Shown here one piece after another: positions 1 through 11,430 of a DNA stretch of 64,000 nt. The stretch's first letter is position 1. Each line of letters begins with the position of its first letter. The DNA lies in the NCBI GenBank assembly GCA_029204225.1, contig CM055092.1:40087820-40151819 (forward strand). Reading direction: 5' to 3'. The notes under the pieces are model-generated. The model had not been told where the DNA came from. It saw only the letters and a program-made list of their open reading frames with translations, and did no database searches. A program made the translations under genes and the position numbers. This DNA comes from Diphasiastrum complanatum. Its lineage: Eukaryota; Streptophyta; Lycopodiopsida; Lycopodiales; Lycopodiaceae.

Positions 1-2
1 TT

Positions 3-1382
3 GGTCATGGAAGACACCAATCAAGAGGTGGAAACTCAAATCATGGATCATTCCAATAATTTCAAGAACAATCCAATGATGGCCCAAATTGAGAAAATTG
101 AAATCAAGGCCGAGGTCAAGGACACGGCTATTCCAAGCAAAATAAATCTAGAAACTGTAGGTATTGCAACAAACCTGGCCACTGGGAGCGTAAATGCTTC
201 AAGAAACAGAAGGAGATGGAACAAAGAAAAGACAAAGGGCAAGCAGAAAATTATGCTGATCAACATCAATATGATGATTATTATTATTAAGACAATTATA
301 CTGATCATCATCAATATGATGATGATCAATATGAAGATGATACAGGTGAGAGCTCAAAATTGTTCACTACAACATTAATGACAAGTGATGAAACCAAGGA
401 TACCTGGTACATTGATAGTGGTGCATCCAAACACATGACTTCAAGGAAAGAGTGGTTTTCAAAACTCAAGGAAACTCACAATGGTGATGAAGTTGGACAA
501 GCTGATGGCAAATTGCTATCTGTTAAAGGAGTTGGAGTGGTACCAGTGAAGTTAGCCAACGGGGAGATAAAGCAGATAAGCAATGTGCAATATGTACCTG
601 GTTTAGCTAACAATCTACTATCTGTTGGGACGATGGCTGATCAACAACTCAAGGTTGAGTTTGACAGCAACAAATGTCTTGTCAAAGACATCAAGAATCA
701 CTACAAAGTGATTGCTACAGGAGCTAGAGTCAATGAGAATCAACTCTACAAATTGAATGCAAGATCTTTTGCTCAAGCTATGGTAAGCACGGTTGATAGT
801 CGAAGTGATCTTTGGCATCAACGATGCGGTCATATTAGTGCTCAAAGTTTACAGATTCTCAAAAGAGGTAATCTCATTATAGGATTGTCTGATATTTCTT
901 TTGAAGGAAAAATTTGTGAAGGTTGCATTTTGGGAAAACAACACAGAGACAGGTTTCCCAAAAGTGGAGCAAGGAGAGCCAGTGGCATCCTAGATCTTGT
1001 CCACAATGATCTATGTGGACCTATGCAGACTAGGTCTCTTAGTGGCTACTATTACTTTATCACCTTCATTGATGATTATAGTAGATGCATTTGGATTTAT
1101 AAATCAGATGCTTTTGCTAAGTTCAGGGAATTCAAGGCATTAGTTGAAAAGCAAACAAGATGTTGCATCAAAACTTTGAGATCTGATGGAGGTGGTGAGT
1201 ATTTTTTGACAAAATTTATTGATTTCTGCAAAGATCAAGAGATCAAGAGACAGACTACAATGCCTTATTCACCACAACAAAATGGAGTTGCAAAACGAAA
1301 GAATAGATCTATTGTTGAGATGGCTAGGGCGATGTTCAAAAGCAAGGGTCTGCAAAAACACCTTTTGGGCATAAGCTTGTAG
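3..1382 (+). pseudogene. copia gag C-terminus, protease and integrase core (element J)
   Basis: One reading frame runs from the left edge. A CCHC zinc knuckle (CRYC..GHWERKC) at 156-197 binds RNA in Gag. It is followed by an acidic Asp/Tyr-rich linker with one in-frame TAA near 286. The aspartic protease motif YIDSGAS has its Asp at 414-416. The pre-integrase motif (LWHQRCGH, then CEGC) and the integrase core follow: Asp in HNDLCG, Asp in RSDGGGE, then NGVAKRKN. The catalytic Glu expected in NGVAERKN is Lys here, which should destroy strand transfer. The frame ends in TAG at 1380-1382, inside the integrase C-terminal half. Confidence 0.88.
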
Positions 1383-2623
1383 CACAGCTACGCACATCCT
1401 GAATCGGTGTCCTACAAAATCCGTGGAAGGTAAGACACCTCATGAATCTATTACTGGAAAGAAACCTAATATTTCTCATTTAAGATATTTGGTTGTGATG
1501 CCTATGCTCATATTCCTGATGAGAAATGAAGGAAATTGGATGCAAAAGCTATCAAATGTATTTTCCTTGGATATGATGAGAAGGCCAAGGCATACATGAT
1601 GTATGACACAAATGCACAGAAGCTTGTAATTTCTAGGGATTCTACATTTGACGAGATGGGCCAAGGTGAACAATCGAAGGTAATCACTGAACCTTTTGAT
1701 GAGGGAGCGAAAGTACAGGTCAAGAAGAAAGTGGATTCTGATATAGAAAATCCATTGGACAAAGGCAAGCCTGATGCTGAAATTCCCAAGAGAGTACCTA
1801 AATGGTACTTACCAGACACAGATGGTGCAAAGAAGGGAGATACTCTCGAATCTAGTGAGGAGGGAGAGCTTAGAAGATCAAGTAGAAATCGAAAACCTCC
1901 TACAAGATTAGAGATGAATCTAGCCCTAATGGGTTCTGTGCTCAAGGCTCAAGAACCGAAAACTTTTGATAAAGCAAAGGAGCACGAGGAGTGCGTGAAG
2001 CTATGGAAACAAAAATGGAAGCTATATCAAAAAATAGGACTTGGAACTTGGTTGAGCTACCCGATGGTAAGACGCCTATCACTTGCAAATGGATATACAA
2101 GATCAAATATGGAATTGATGGGCAACTCAACAGTTACAAAGCACGGTTGGTTGCGAGAAGATTTGAGCAGCAGGAAGGTATTGATTTTGAAGAAACCTTC
2201 GAACTCGTAGCTAAGATGGTAACTATACGTTCTGTCATTACTATTTCTGCTTTCTATGATTGGAAGATCCATCAAATGGATGTTAAATCTGCTTTTCTTA
2301 ATGGAGTGCTGGATGAAGAGGTGTACTTAGTACAACCTCAAGGATTTATTGAACCAAGGAGAGAGCACCTTGTTTGTAAGCTCAACAAAGCTATTTATGG
2401 GTTGAAGCAAATACCACAGGCGTGGTACTCTTGCATTGATGAACACTTTAAGCGAAGGAGAATGGTAAAGAGTAATGTTGATCCTAATCTTTACATTCTA
2501 AGGCAAGATTCACATATAGTGTTCATTGTGTTGTACGTGGATGATTTGATTATTATAGGAAGTAATAAGAGCTTAATTGATAAAATCAAATCAGATCTTT
2601 CCAATGCTTTTGACATGAGTTGA
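1383..2623 (+). pseudogene. copia integrase C-terminus and reverse transcriptase (element J)
   Basis: Continues the polyprotein through stops and frame changes. Integrase C-terminal motifs (FGCDAYAHIPDEK, then CIFLGYDEKAKAY) appear near 1485-1580. A charged linker with RRSSRNRKPP precedes RT. The RT frame is displaced near 1990 and reads TCKWIYKIKYG, YKARLVARRF, QMDVKSAFLNG, YGLKQIPQAWY and the catalytic YVDDL up to 2623. The RT C-terminus and RNase H are absent. The product would polymerise cDNA from element RNA, but the interrupted frame makes expression unlikely. Beyond 2623 there are about 135 bases without recognisable coding content before the next LTR. Confidence 0.85.
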
Positions 2624-2759
2624 AAACAATCACTAAAGTTTTGAATATCTCTCTCTCTCTATAATCACTAACTCTGAGAAGTCAGCTACTGAAAGACCCG
2701 TTCTGGTCGTTTAATCTTGTCATAAAATAGTGGCCGTGAGCACAATGAGGCTCAGTTGC

Positions 2760-3383
2760 TGTTGGCTGATTCTGACGAATCCCCAAGATACTCGGACAGA
2801 GCAACTCAAGAACACCTCTCACCTTAGACTGATGAGGTCTCTGAGAAGACGAGACTAATGAAGACTGAGAGCCGAGTATGAGAGCCGGGAAATACTAGCT
2901 AGGAAAGACATGCCAGAACTATGTAAGCCTCATGGTGAATCCCGGAAGATGGAATGACCATGTAGGAACTAGTATTTCTAAGAAAATGTAATAAATGCAA
3001 GTAGACCCCTCTTAAAGAAAGTAGAGTGAGCCACCTTTTGATGGTGACCTCTAGTGGAGAGCATTATTCCACTTGTAATTTGTGAAATGTGGAAATTCCA
3101 CTAGCCACCTAAGGAGCTCTCTTGCTTATTTAAGGGACTCCCTCTTTGTGAAGAGGAGCTTTTTGTGAATTGTATCAACTCCATGCTGAAATGAGAAGAG
3201 CCTTCACGAGTTTGGTGCATCCACTGAGCTCCTTGATCATGCTTGTTTCTTGAGTGATACATTTATGACCTTGCCCTTTCCTCCTTTTGTGTGTGGTTGT
3301 GGACTGTAGAGTGGATTAGATTTGCTGCTTTCGTAGAGTAGATTAGCTTCTTTTCTTGTTTGTGGATACTGTAGGAACTAGCA
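2760..3383 (+). repeat. LTR-like sequence, family M
   Basis: Begins TGTTGGCTGATTC, a typical LTR start, and has a TATA-like TATTTAAGG near 3125 with transcribed-looking sequence after it. The first 223 bases (2760-2982) recur in inverted orientation at 6758-6980, about 94% identical by eye; both copies share the same left end at TGTTGG. The right end is uncertain: I chose CA at 3382-3383. The 12-mer TGTAGGAACTAG occurs at 2961 and 3370. It could be a solo LTR or the 5' LTR of a deleted element. Confidence 0.5.
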
Positions 3384-3419
3384 TTCAAGATGAGTATCTA
3401 GGCCTCAGGATGTAGGTAG

Positions 3420-4487
3420 GTGAGGATCGAGGATAAGAAAATCTATATGACACAGCCAGAGGGATACGAACTCAATGACAAGCAACAACACCTTGTATGC
3501 AAAATTCACAAGGCGCTCTATGAGCTGAAACAATCACCAAGAGCCTGGTTCCATAAGATCAATGCATTTCTGATAGAGAATGGTTTTATTCCAAACTCAG
3601 CAGACTCGAATGTTTACTTCAAATCTGTATCAGAATACTTCATAATCATCACTCTCTACATAGATGATACACTCTTATTCAGTAATAATTTGAATCTGAT
3701 GAAGGATACAAAATGCATGCTGGCCTAGGAATACAAGATGACTGACATGGGTCCAGCCCACTATTGTTTCGGAATCCAAATTCAACGAGATCGACCCAGC
3801 AGACTGATCTTTATTAGTCAACAATGAAATCTCAACAATGTGCTGAAAAAGTATGGAATGACCAATTGCAAACCCAGTCACTCTCCACTAGACCCTGGAC
3901 TAAAACTCTCAAAGGAACAGTCTCCTCAGACTGAGGCAGAAAAGGAGTAGATGAAGTGCTACCCATTTCAATCCATCATCGGCTCACTGATGTACGCAAC
4001 GATCTGCACGCGACTAGACCTTGCATATTCAATCAGTACACTCAACCAATTCCTGTCAAATCTAGGCATAGCTCATTGGAAAGCGCTAACAAAGGTCATG
4101 AAGTACATTCAAGCAACAACAACTCTCAACATCTGCTATGGAGACAGCCAAACTGCTAATATCTTTGAAGCCTACACAGATGCGGATTGGGTAGGAGATG
4201 TCGACACCAGAAAATCAACTTCTATATTTGTATCTTTACACAACCAATGCCCAATCTCATGGAACAGCCGAAAGCAGACCTCAGTTGCATTATCATCAAC
4301 AGATTTCAAATACATAGCTACGACAAATGCAACCAAAGAAGTGATCTGGCTTAGGCAACTGCTTGCAGACCTCAATCTTGCACAACCACTTCCTACAACA
4401 ATCTATTGTGATAATCAAAGCACAATAGCGCTATCTCTCAATCCGAGATTTCACTCTTGAAGCAAACATATAGAAATCAGGCATCAC
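3420..4487 (+). pseudogene. copia RT C-terminal half and RNase H (family G)
   Basis: Starts abruptly inside RT at KKIYMTQPEGYE and runs through LVCKIHKALYELKQSPRAW, the catalytic YIDD and the connection (LGIQ-like, SIIGSLMYA). RNase H shows AYTDADWVGD, RKSTS, the ALSSTDFKYIA region and YCDNQSTIAL. Three stops (about 3727, 3826, 3949) and one after the RFHS motif (4458) break it. Homology to the sibling copy at 57.4-58.2 kb ends near 4487, so polypurine tract and LTR are missing. The start point lies at almost the codon where the G-type copy at 9.5-10.9 kb ends. Confidence 0.85.
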
Positions 4488-4758
4488 AGTGTCTCACTCG
4501 TTGGCGCAATGACATTATACTCTTTCACTATGTTCTGCTCGTTGGCAGACTTTCATGCACAACTATGGTGTCTTTTCTTTCTTACTCTATTCGCTACGTC
4601 TCTCTCTATCTCTTACAGATCTCTGTATTTACATCTTTTTTGTCTTATGATCCAGAGATGATCGTTTATACCTCCACTATATGGAGTTTACAAGATAGCT
4701 AAACATAGAATCGCATCACTAGTTAACGCTAAACAACTAGTTAGTTAGTCTCCATCAT

Positions 4759-5100
4759 TGCTTCTCGTTTCAGCTGGGCATGAAGCCCGTTGAGTTGCTA
4801 GCTGGCACTGCGAAAGATTTTTCTTTGTCTGTTTCGTAATCTCCCGTTTGCTTTCGTTCTTTTGGTTTCTTTTTGTGGTTTTTGTTTCGCGTCTCTTTTG
4901 CGGTTTGCGGTCCTGGAGGTGCATTTGCGATTCGCGATTGATTCGCGAATCGTTTGTGCATCGAGTCAAAGACATGTTGACTGTCGTGAGTTGTTCTCGT
5001 TCGTGCTTCGAGTCAAAGACACGTCGACTGTCGTGAATTGTTCGACCTTCATGTCTTGTTCGTGCTACGACAAAGTTGCAGGAGTTCACCATTTCTGACA
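4759..5100 (-). repeat. 3' LTR (partial or short) of copia element K
   Basis: Read on the minus strand, RNase H of K is followed by a purine run AAGAGGAAG (5101-5109) and then TGTCAGAAATGG, the expected polypurine tract and LTR start. The other end is tentatively TG at 4759. Inside are a two-copy duplication of about 45 bases (roughly 4955-5042) and a perfect 9-bp inverted repeat at 4928-4952. No TATA box is evident. A 152-codon frame reading across it is only read-through from RNase H. The 271 bases to its left (4488-4758) hold nothing I recognise. Confidence 0.5.
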
Positions 5101-5110
5101 CTTCCTCTTG

Positions 5111-6757
5111 ATCCTTGAAGCTTTGTTCGTTCAATCCAATTGCCTCTCTTTGTTTGGTAAAGACTAGCTTGTCGAGCGGTTTTGTGAGGAGATCTGTAAT
5201 CATATTATCTGATTTTATGAACTAGACCTGGAGCTCTCCTTTCGAGATCAAATCTCGAATATGATGGTACTTCAGAGGAATGTGCTTCGTCTTTGAATGG
5301 AAGACAACATTCTGGGACAGATAGATGGCACTCTGAGAGTCCATCATCATCGTGCTTGGCCCCTCTTGTGGTATTCTGATTGCCTCCAACATCATTTGCA
5401 GCCACACTACCTCATTTGCCACTTTCGAGGCTGCGACATACTCAGCTTCGCAGGGGATTGAGCTACCAAGTTTTGCTTTCTGCATATCCAGCTGATTGCA
5501 GCTCTGCATGCTATCGTACATCCTCCAATAATGGACTTGCTATCATCTTTGCAGCTCACCCAGCTCGCATCACTGTAGTGATGCAGCTCAATCCTTTCTC
5601 TTCGTTTCTAGCTCTGTAGGTTAATCCAACATTCTGGGTACCCTTCAGATATTGTGGAATTTGTTTGGCCATTTTCCAACGTGCTAGACCAGAATTGGAA
5701 CAAAATTGGCTCAATGCATAAACAAAGAAGGCCAGATCGGGTCTAGTACAAATTGTTAAGTACATCAAACTACCGATTAAGTTCTAGTAGGATATACCTG
5801 CCATCTTCTGTTCTTCCATCTTCACAATCCATCATGTAGTACTGCTTCAGAACTTTTCTGACGTATTCTGATTGACTCAAGTGCATTTCGCCATTTGTTT
5901 GAACTCTTCTGATCTCCAACCCAAGGCATTTTGTTGCTTCTTCAAGATCTGTGATTTCGTAGTTTTCAGAAATCTGACTCTTCGTTTCTTTGATCAACAT
6001 CAAGGAATTTCCTATCATCAACGAATCATCCACGAAAATGGTCAATATCACAAAATTCTTTCCTAGTCTTTTGATGTAGACATTACAGTTTGGTTGAGTA
6101 GGATTGAAGTCTAGAGACTTCAGAAGACCATCAAGCCTTTTGTACCAGGCTCGTGATGTCTGTTTTAGACCGTAGATGCATCTCTACAATCGACAGACAT
6201 ATTGTCTATTGTTGGGGTCTTCATAGCCTTCAGGTTGCCTCATGAAAATTTTCTCCTCTAGATCTCCATGGAGAAAGGCTATTTTCACGTCAATATGGTG
6301 AATTTCTAGATTGTACTGTGTGGCATATGCAAGGAGTAGCCTTATGCTTGTCATCTTGACCATGGGCAAATATGTGTCGAAATAGTCGACACCATATCTC
6401 TGCGTGTAGCCCTTCGCGACAAGCCTTGCTTTGTAGCGGCCAATGGTGCCATCTGATTTCAGCTTTTTCTTGTACACCCACTTGCAGTTGACTACTTTTC
6501 TGTTTTCTGGTAGTGGCTCTAATGTCCATGTCTCATTTCGCCTCATCGACTCGATCTCTTATGACATTGCTAGTTTTCAAAATTCTCCCTCTAGACTCTA
6601 GATAGCTTCTTGGTATGTAGCTTGCTCTTCTGTGAAGCTGTAGTACTCAAACTACGTGTCTTCACTCCATTGAAGATTGTCAGAATAGCGGTCTGAAGGT
6701 CTTCTTTGTCTTGTTGACCTTCGAGGTTCGTTTCGTCGCTGCTTGAACATTTTTGTA
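5111..6757 (-). pseudogene. copia RT and RNase H (element K)
   Basis: On the minus strand the order is an Arg-rich pre-RT linker (RRPSDRYSDN), RT with CKWVYKKKLKSDG, YKARLVAKGYTQ, HIDVKIAFLHGDLEE and MRQPEGYEDP, the catalytic FVDD, then RNase H with PCEAEYVAA, DSQSAIYLSQN and LLTKPLDKL. Frames are broken near 6180, 6060, 5770, 5550 and 5220. Integrase, protease and gag are missing: the pre-RT linker joins directly to a piece of the family M LTR at 6758. K is a separate family from G and J by its motif wording. Confidence 0.85.
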
Positions 6758-6980
6758 CTTAGAAATACTAGTTCCTACATGGTCATTCCATCTTCCAAGA
6801 TTCACCATGAGGCTTACACAGTTCTGCCATGTCTTTCCTAGCTAGTATTTCTCGGCTCTCATACTCGGCTCTCAGTCTTCATTAGTCTCGTCTTCTTAGA
6901 GACCTCCTTGGTCTAAGGTGAGAGGTGCTCTTGAGCTGCTCTGTCCGAGTATCTTGGGGATTCGTCAGAATCAACCAACA
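6758..6980 (-). repeat. inverted 223-bp copy of the family M LTR 5' end
   Basis: Reverse complement of 2760-2982, same length, with about a dozen differences by eye. On the minus strand it begins TGTTGGTTGATTC at 6980 and ends CTAGTATTTCTAAG at 6758, where it meets the RT linker of element K. The matching + copy continues past this point with LTR sequence, so the minus copy is truncated here. Confidence 0.8.
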
Positions 6981-7575
6981 TCATCCCACTCCTAATGTGT
7001 TGCAGGACCCACTGCAACTCATATTGGACGATGTCGCTTCGCTTTGTATTGTCATCTTCGATCGTCACTTGAAAAAGCGTAGATCCTCGTTCACTTACAT
7101 AAAACCAAGTGCTTATTGTCGCCAGTCTTTATCACAAAAATCGTTTTTCACGAATTGTTGCAGTTTAACCAGAATGTCTTATTGCTATAGTTGGTTGACA
7201 TTCTCAAAATTGGAGAGCTCTCAGCAACTTCACAACTTTCATGCTTGAGTGCTTTTCTCATGTCTCTTTCTTATCACTTGTATATGCCATTAACAGTTTC
7301 AACTTTGGTTTCTTGGCAGATTCTATTTTTTGGGAGGTCTGTATCCTCCATTTGCTTCTGGGTGTTTCCGTGGTTCTTCTCTCAGTTGAAGTTTTAGTCT
7401 CAAGTAAAACCTTCAATCTACAGGTTGCACAAACTTTGATTATCAGTCTCAAGGGGATGGACTCATTAAAAATTGGTGGTAGGAACAATTTTAGATGGGC
7501 AGTTTGGAAACGGTAAGGGAATATGATGAAGGCTTGGTGGTAGGGTGAAGGAACTGATAGTTCGACAAAAAGAAG
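6981..7575. other. no gene seen
   Basis: About 600 bases between the M LTR fragment and element L. Short open frames on both strands show no motif that I recognise. It may be the decayed leader or gag start of element L. Confidence 0.5.
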
Positions 7576-8215
7576 ACCAATGGAAAGAAGAAGCATCCAA
7601 AGGAGGCCAAAGAAGAGGATGACGCATCAAGCTCAAAGGACAAGTCAAAGCAAAAATGCTTCTTTTGTGGAAAGAAGGGGCATTATGCATTTGAATGCTA
7701 CAAAAGGCTAAGAGCACAAGTGGAGGAGGACAAACAAGGAAACCTTGCAAAGGAGGAGGAGGAGGATGAAGTAGATGTATTCTTGATGGCATCTACATCC
7801 TCACCAACAAGCAATAGCAATTCAAGAGACAATTGGTGGATCGACAGTGGGGCTAGCTCCCACATGTCTTGTGAAAAGGACTTTTTCTCAACCTTACACT
7901 ATTTCAATGTTGTTAAAAGGTTTGTCTTTACTGCACATGATGAAGAATGTAGGATAGATGGTGTTGGCACCATCTCTTTGTGTCTAGGATCCTCAAAATG
8001 CATGGATCTAGAAAATGTCCTTTATGTACAATCAGTCACCAAGAATATGCTTAGTGTTGGTCTACTCTTAGAAAGTGGTTTGATCTCCACTTTAAGCATG
8101 GTGTTTTCTTCATCTTGAAGAATGATGTTTGCATTGCAAAGGGATTTAAACATGGAAGATTGTTTAAGTTGGAAGCTAGTGTTGCTTTTGAAAGAATGAG
8201 CTTGGCAAAGGAGGA
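7576..8215 (+). pseudogene. copia gag zinc knuckle, protease and start of pre-integrase (element L)
   Basis: A Lys/Glu-rich stretch leads to the zinc knuckle CFFCGKKGHYAFEC near 7660-7700, an acidic linker, and the protease motif WWIDSGASSHMS near 7832. The protease body follows (FTAHDEECRIDGVGTISL, NVLYVQSVTKNMLSVGLL). A frameshift near 8075 separates it from HGRLFKLEASVAF, the segment that normally leads into the integrase HHCC domain. There the copia match ends. Integrase, RT and RNase H are absent, although a polypurine tract and LTR follow 1 kb downstream. Confidence 0.82.
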
Positions 8216-9263
8216 GATCACTCAAGAGGATATCTTGGCAAAGTGTGATGTTGCTTGCATTGAGGAGGAGCATCAAAAGGAGTAAGATCTTGAGGATCAG
8301 CTTCAAAGCATGAGAGTTCCAAGGGAGTCCTCAATGACAATGGCTGAGTCATCAAATTGCATGCAAATTGTCCATTCAAGTGTGCATCTTGCAAGGGTGC
8401 TGAGCATTGGAAAGTCTACTATCTTTGAATACTTTTTGGAAAGTAGTAGTAGCCATGAGGTGACTTGTTTCTTACCTTTAAGATTCATGGTGTTTATTAC
8501 TTTGTATGACAAGACAATGCAACGGGTTGCTTTGAAATCTACATTTTTTTGTTGACAAAGCAATTTCATTGGATAACTATTTTTGTAATAGTTTGAATAG
8601 AGTCATAAAAGATGAAACATTATTTGCTTTGGAAATCTTTGTGTCCACATGCTTTGTGCATGATCATTCCAATGTAAGGACCAAAGATTGTCCTATTTCA
8701 ATGATAGAAATAATGGTAGTGTTTTGCTCTTCAAGTAGAGATTGTAGAATCTACTTGTTTTCAACCAAAGAATTTGTGGAAATGTGATCTTTCAAGAGTG
8801 GAAGATCTGTAAACTTGAAGAAGCACCTTTGGATCAACACCTTATTCAATTCATTGATGGTTTGGAGTCAAGTCAAGTGGAGGAGCAAGCTCAAGATCCG
8901 AGGACTCCAAGAAGAACCATGAGTATCAAGATGGAGCCATCTAGGCTCAATCATATGGATCAAGCAAGGCAAGTTGTCTTTGGCAACATTATGTATGCAC
9001 TTAATAGTTTAATTAATGTATCTTCAAGTGCACAAAATGCCTTGGAATCCATGGCTTGGCATGATGTATAGTTTTTGAAGTGTGCTACATGACACATTTA
9101 TGGAACATCTTGTAAGGGATCCTTTAAGAGGTGGTGAAAGATCCTTCATGGACATCATTCTCTATTGGAGTCTCAAAAGTTCCTTGTTTGTAGCTCGATT
9201 TTTTAGACACTTCTAAAAGCATTCATTCATCTAGAAATAGAGTTGTAAATAGATCAAGCTAAA
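8216..9263 (+). other. unrelated segment replacing pol in element L
   Basis: Between the pre-integrase remnant and the polypurine tract lies about 1 kb with no copia motif. It carries open stretches at 8310-8555, 8569-8787 and 8784-9071 (81, 72 and 95 codons). The last is acidic, with VEEQAQDPRTPRRT; none matches a family I know. It could be captured host sequence, a rearranged spacer or decayed element DNA. The position, inside an element that still has a 3' end, is what makes it notable. Confidence 0.5.
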
Positions 9264-9480
9264 TTTGAGGAGTGTGAAGAATTGCCAAAAATTGGCAAAT
9301 CTAGATTGATCAAAAACCATGTAGTATAATGTAAATTTTGTACATAAGTGGATTCCACACATGTGAGGCCAAGATGCCACATGTCAATACACTCCTAATG
9401 TAGGTTAGATCAAGTCCATAGGGTTGGTCATGTCATTTTGGTAGTGATTCCTAGTTTATAGGACCTAAATCCTAGATTTA
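9264..9480 (+). repeat. polypurine tract and LTR start of element L
   Basis: TTTGAGGAG at 9264-9272 is followed by TGTGAAGAATTGCC at 9273. This is the same arrangement as the ends of families A, C and D, which begin TGTGA or TGTTA. The LTR opens with a 7-bp inverted repeat (TTGCCAA/TTGGCAA). It is cut at about 9480, where the family G integrase fragment begins, so the remaining LTR is about 208 bases. Confidence 0.65.
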
Positions 9481-9482
9481 AG

Positions 9483-10890
9483 GTGAAAATTTTAGTACAA
9501 GACCTACCTTCAATCAACAAACCAACTTCTCCATGCGAAAACTGTATTATCAGCAAGCATGCTAGAAGTCCCTTCAGATCAGACTCAGTTCATACATCCA
9601 AGGGCTTGCTTGACTTTGTACACAACGACATTTGTGGCTCGATGCAGACTGCTGCCACAGGGGGAGCTCTCTATTTCTTAACCTTCATCGACAATTTCTC
9701 TCGAAGGAGTACAACCTACTATATGAATCACAAATTCAAAGCATTTAAGTTTTTCAAGCAGTTCAAGACGTCTGCAAAAAACCAGACCCGGAAGAAGATC
9801 AAGACTCTACGCACAGATGGAGGGGGAGAGTACATCTCCACAAAATTCAAGGAGTTTTGCAAGGCCAACGAGATACTTCAACAATTCACAACTAGCTACT
9901 CACCTCAGTCCAATGGTGTAGCTGAGCAGAAGAACCAGACACTCATCAAGAGTGCCAAGAGCATGATGGCCCAAGCCTCTTTTTCAAAGAAGTTTTGGGT
10001 AGAAGCTATTACTATAGTTGCCTACTTACAGAATCGATCCATCACCAAAGCCCTGAATGGCAAGACACCTTATGAGGTGTGGATAGGATCAAAACCATCA
10101 CTCAAACATTTGAGTATTTGGATGCATCGCTTTCATTCAGATCCTTGAGGATCTAAGAAGAAAGCTAGATGACAAGAGCTGGAAAACAATCTTCATTGGC
10201 TATTCCCAAAATCACAAGGCATACAAGCTCTACAATCTGGATACCGAGAAGGCATTCACTTGTAGATATGTCATTTTCGTGGAAGACCAGTTCCTCGACC
10301 ACAAAGGGAAAGCTGCTGATAATTTCGACTCATGGATCGAACAACCAATCAATTTTGATCTAGAGATTCAACTGCAGAATCTCAATGCTGACTCAGAAGA
10401 TGAGTCAAAATCTCAATGAGTCAACCCACATCAAAGGACCAAAGTTCAAACCAGGAGGTCAAACAGGTCCAAACAACTTCCATCCAGATTTATGGATGAT
10501 CGGCCTGCTATTTTGTGCAGGAACTGACCACAGTTTCTGAGGCGATGTCTACTCTTGATGCTGACCAGTGGAAAGTAGCAATGGACACCGAATTCGATTA
10601 TCTTATGGAGAATCAAACATGGACACTCACTAAGCTACCAAAGGATCGAAAACCAATTCCATGCAAATGGATATTCATGGCAAAGTACAATGCTGAAGGA
10701 AGGCTAAATTGTTACAAGGCCTTGCTAGTCTCCAAAGGCTTTTCCTAGATTCCAGATCTGGATTATTCAGAAACCTTCAACCCAGTCGTCAAACATGCTT
10801 CGATCCGCCTACTTCTCTCCTTTGCAACTACAGCAAATCTTGAAGTTCATCAGATGGATATCCAGACCGCTTTCCTCAATGGAACCATTG
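9483..10890 (+). pseudogene. copia integrase and RT N-terminal half (family G)
   Basis: Starts in the integrase zinc region (SPCENCIISKHARSP). The core has Asp in HNDICG, Asp in RTDGGGE and Glu in NGVAEQKNQ, so the DDE residues are kept. The integrase C-terminus (YEVWIGSKPSLKHL) breaks at a stop at 10146 and continues in shifted frames to about 10420. RT resumes near 10515 with MENQTWTLTKLPKD, CKWIFMAKYN and an in-frame TAG at 10746, then SETFNPVVKHASIRLLLSF and TAFLNGTIE at 10890. There it is cut and a gypsy LTR begins. Confidence 0.87.
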
Positions 10891-11428
10891 AAGTAGGCTG
10901 GATCTGTGGTGTAGTTCTTGCATATCTCTTACAGTCTAGTTCTTGATGTTCTTAGGGTGTCCAAGAATCAAAAGGTTGGTTGGTTTCTTGATTCTTGGAC
11001 TCCTAAAATTCTGTAGATTAGTTCATGTTTCTTGTTTTGTCAATTTATGCAAGTGTAGCTCAATTTAGTAATGCTTAGGCTCTGATTTAATTCATTTTTA
11101 AGAGTAGTAGATAGCTGTAGAATCTGCTGAATGTTCATTTGGGCTGCACTCTGATCTATGAATGAGCGTTCTTGGCTTGCATCTCTGTTATAATGTAAGT
11201 ACGTTCAAGAGAGTTCATCCCTGAGTAGTCCTCTGATAGGCAGGAGAAAAATCTATACTACAATGACAATTTGTCCCTTCTGCCTGGTTTGTCATTGTAA
11301 GATCAAGAAGACTTCTAATGAATGCCATGAAGTCTAGTAACAGGCAGAATACCAAGCCGTAGAAGTTGTAAGCAAGAAGAAAAAGAACCGTAGTAAATGG
11401 ATCTTCTGGATTAGTGGATCTATAAACA
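10888..11428 (+). repeat. putative 5' LTR of a Ty3/gypsy element
   Basis: About 540 non-coding bases directly follow the broken copia RT and end in ATAAACA, two bases before a gypsy-type primer-binding site. The right end (11428) is placed by that site; the left end is only the point where copia homology stops. No second copy of this LTR was recognised in the window. Confidence 0.5.
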
Positions 11429-11430
11429 TT

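Larger units (their letters stand above)
1..2623 (+). mobile_element. Ty1/copia element J, truncated at both ends
   Basis: Continuous copia homology in the order gag zinc knuckle, protease, integrase, reverse transcriptase. The 5' LTR and most of gag lie outside the window, and homology stops abruptly just after the RT core, so RNase H, polypurine tract and 3' LTR are missing. It carries several stops and at least one frameshift and is a dead copy. It is not a close relative of the other copia copies here: its zinc knuckle, protease and RT differ clearly from families A-F and G. Confidence 0.9.

Noticed and set aside
2961-3381. 12-bp direct repeats TGTAGGAACTAG as a target duplication around an insertion
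   Set aside because: The inverted M copy continues past the first 12-mer with the same bases as the + copy, not with the right flank, so nothing was inserted there.
4745-5203. 152-codon minus-strand ORF rich in Arg/Lys
   Set aside because: It starts in the K RNase H tail and continues into the LTR beyond the polypurine tract, so it is read-through.
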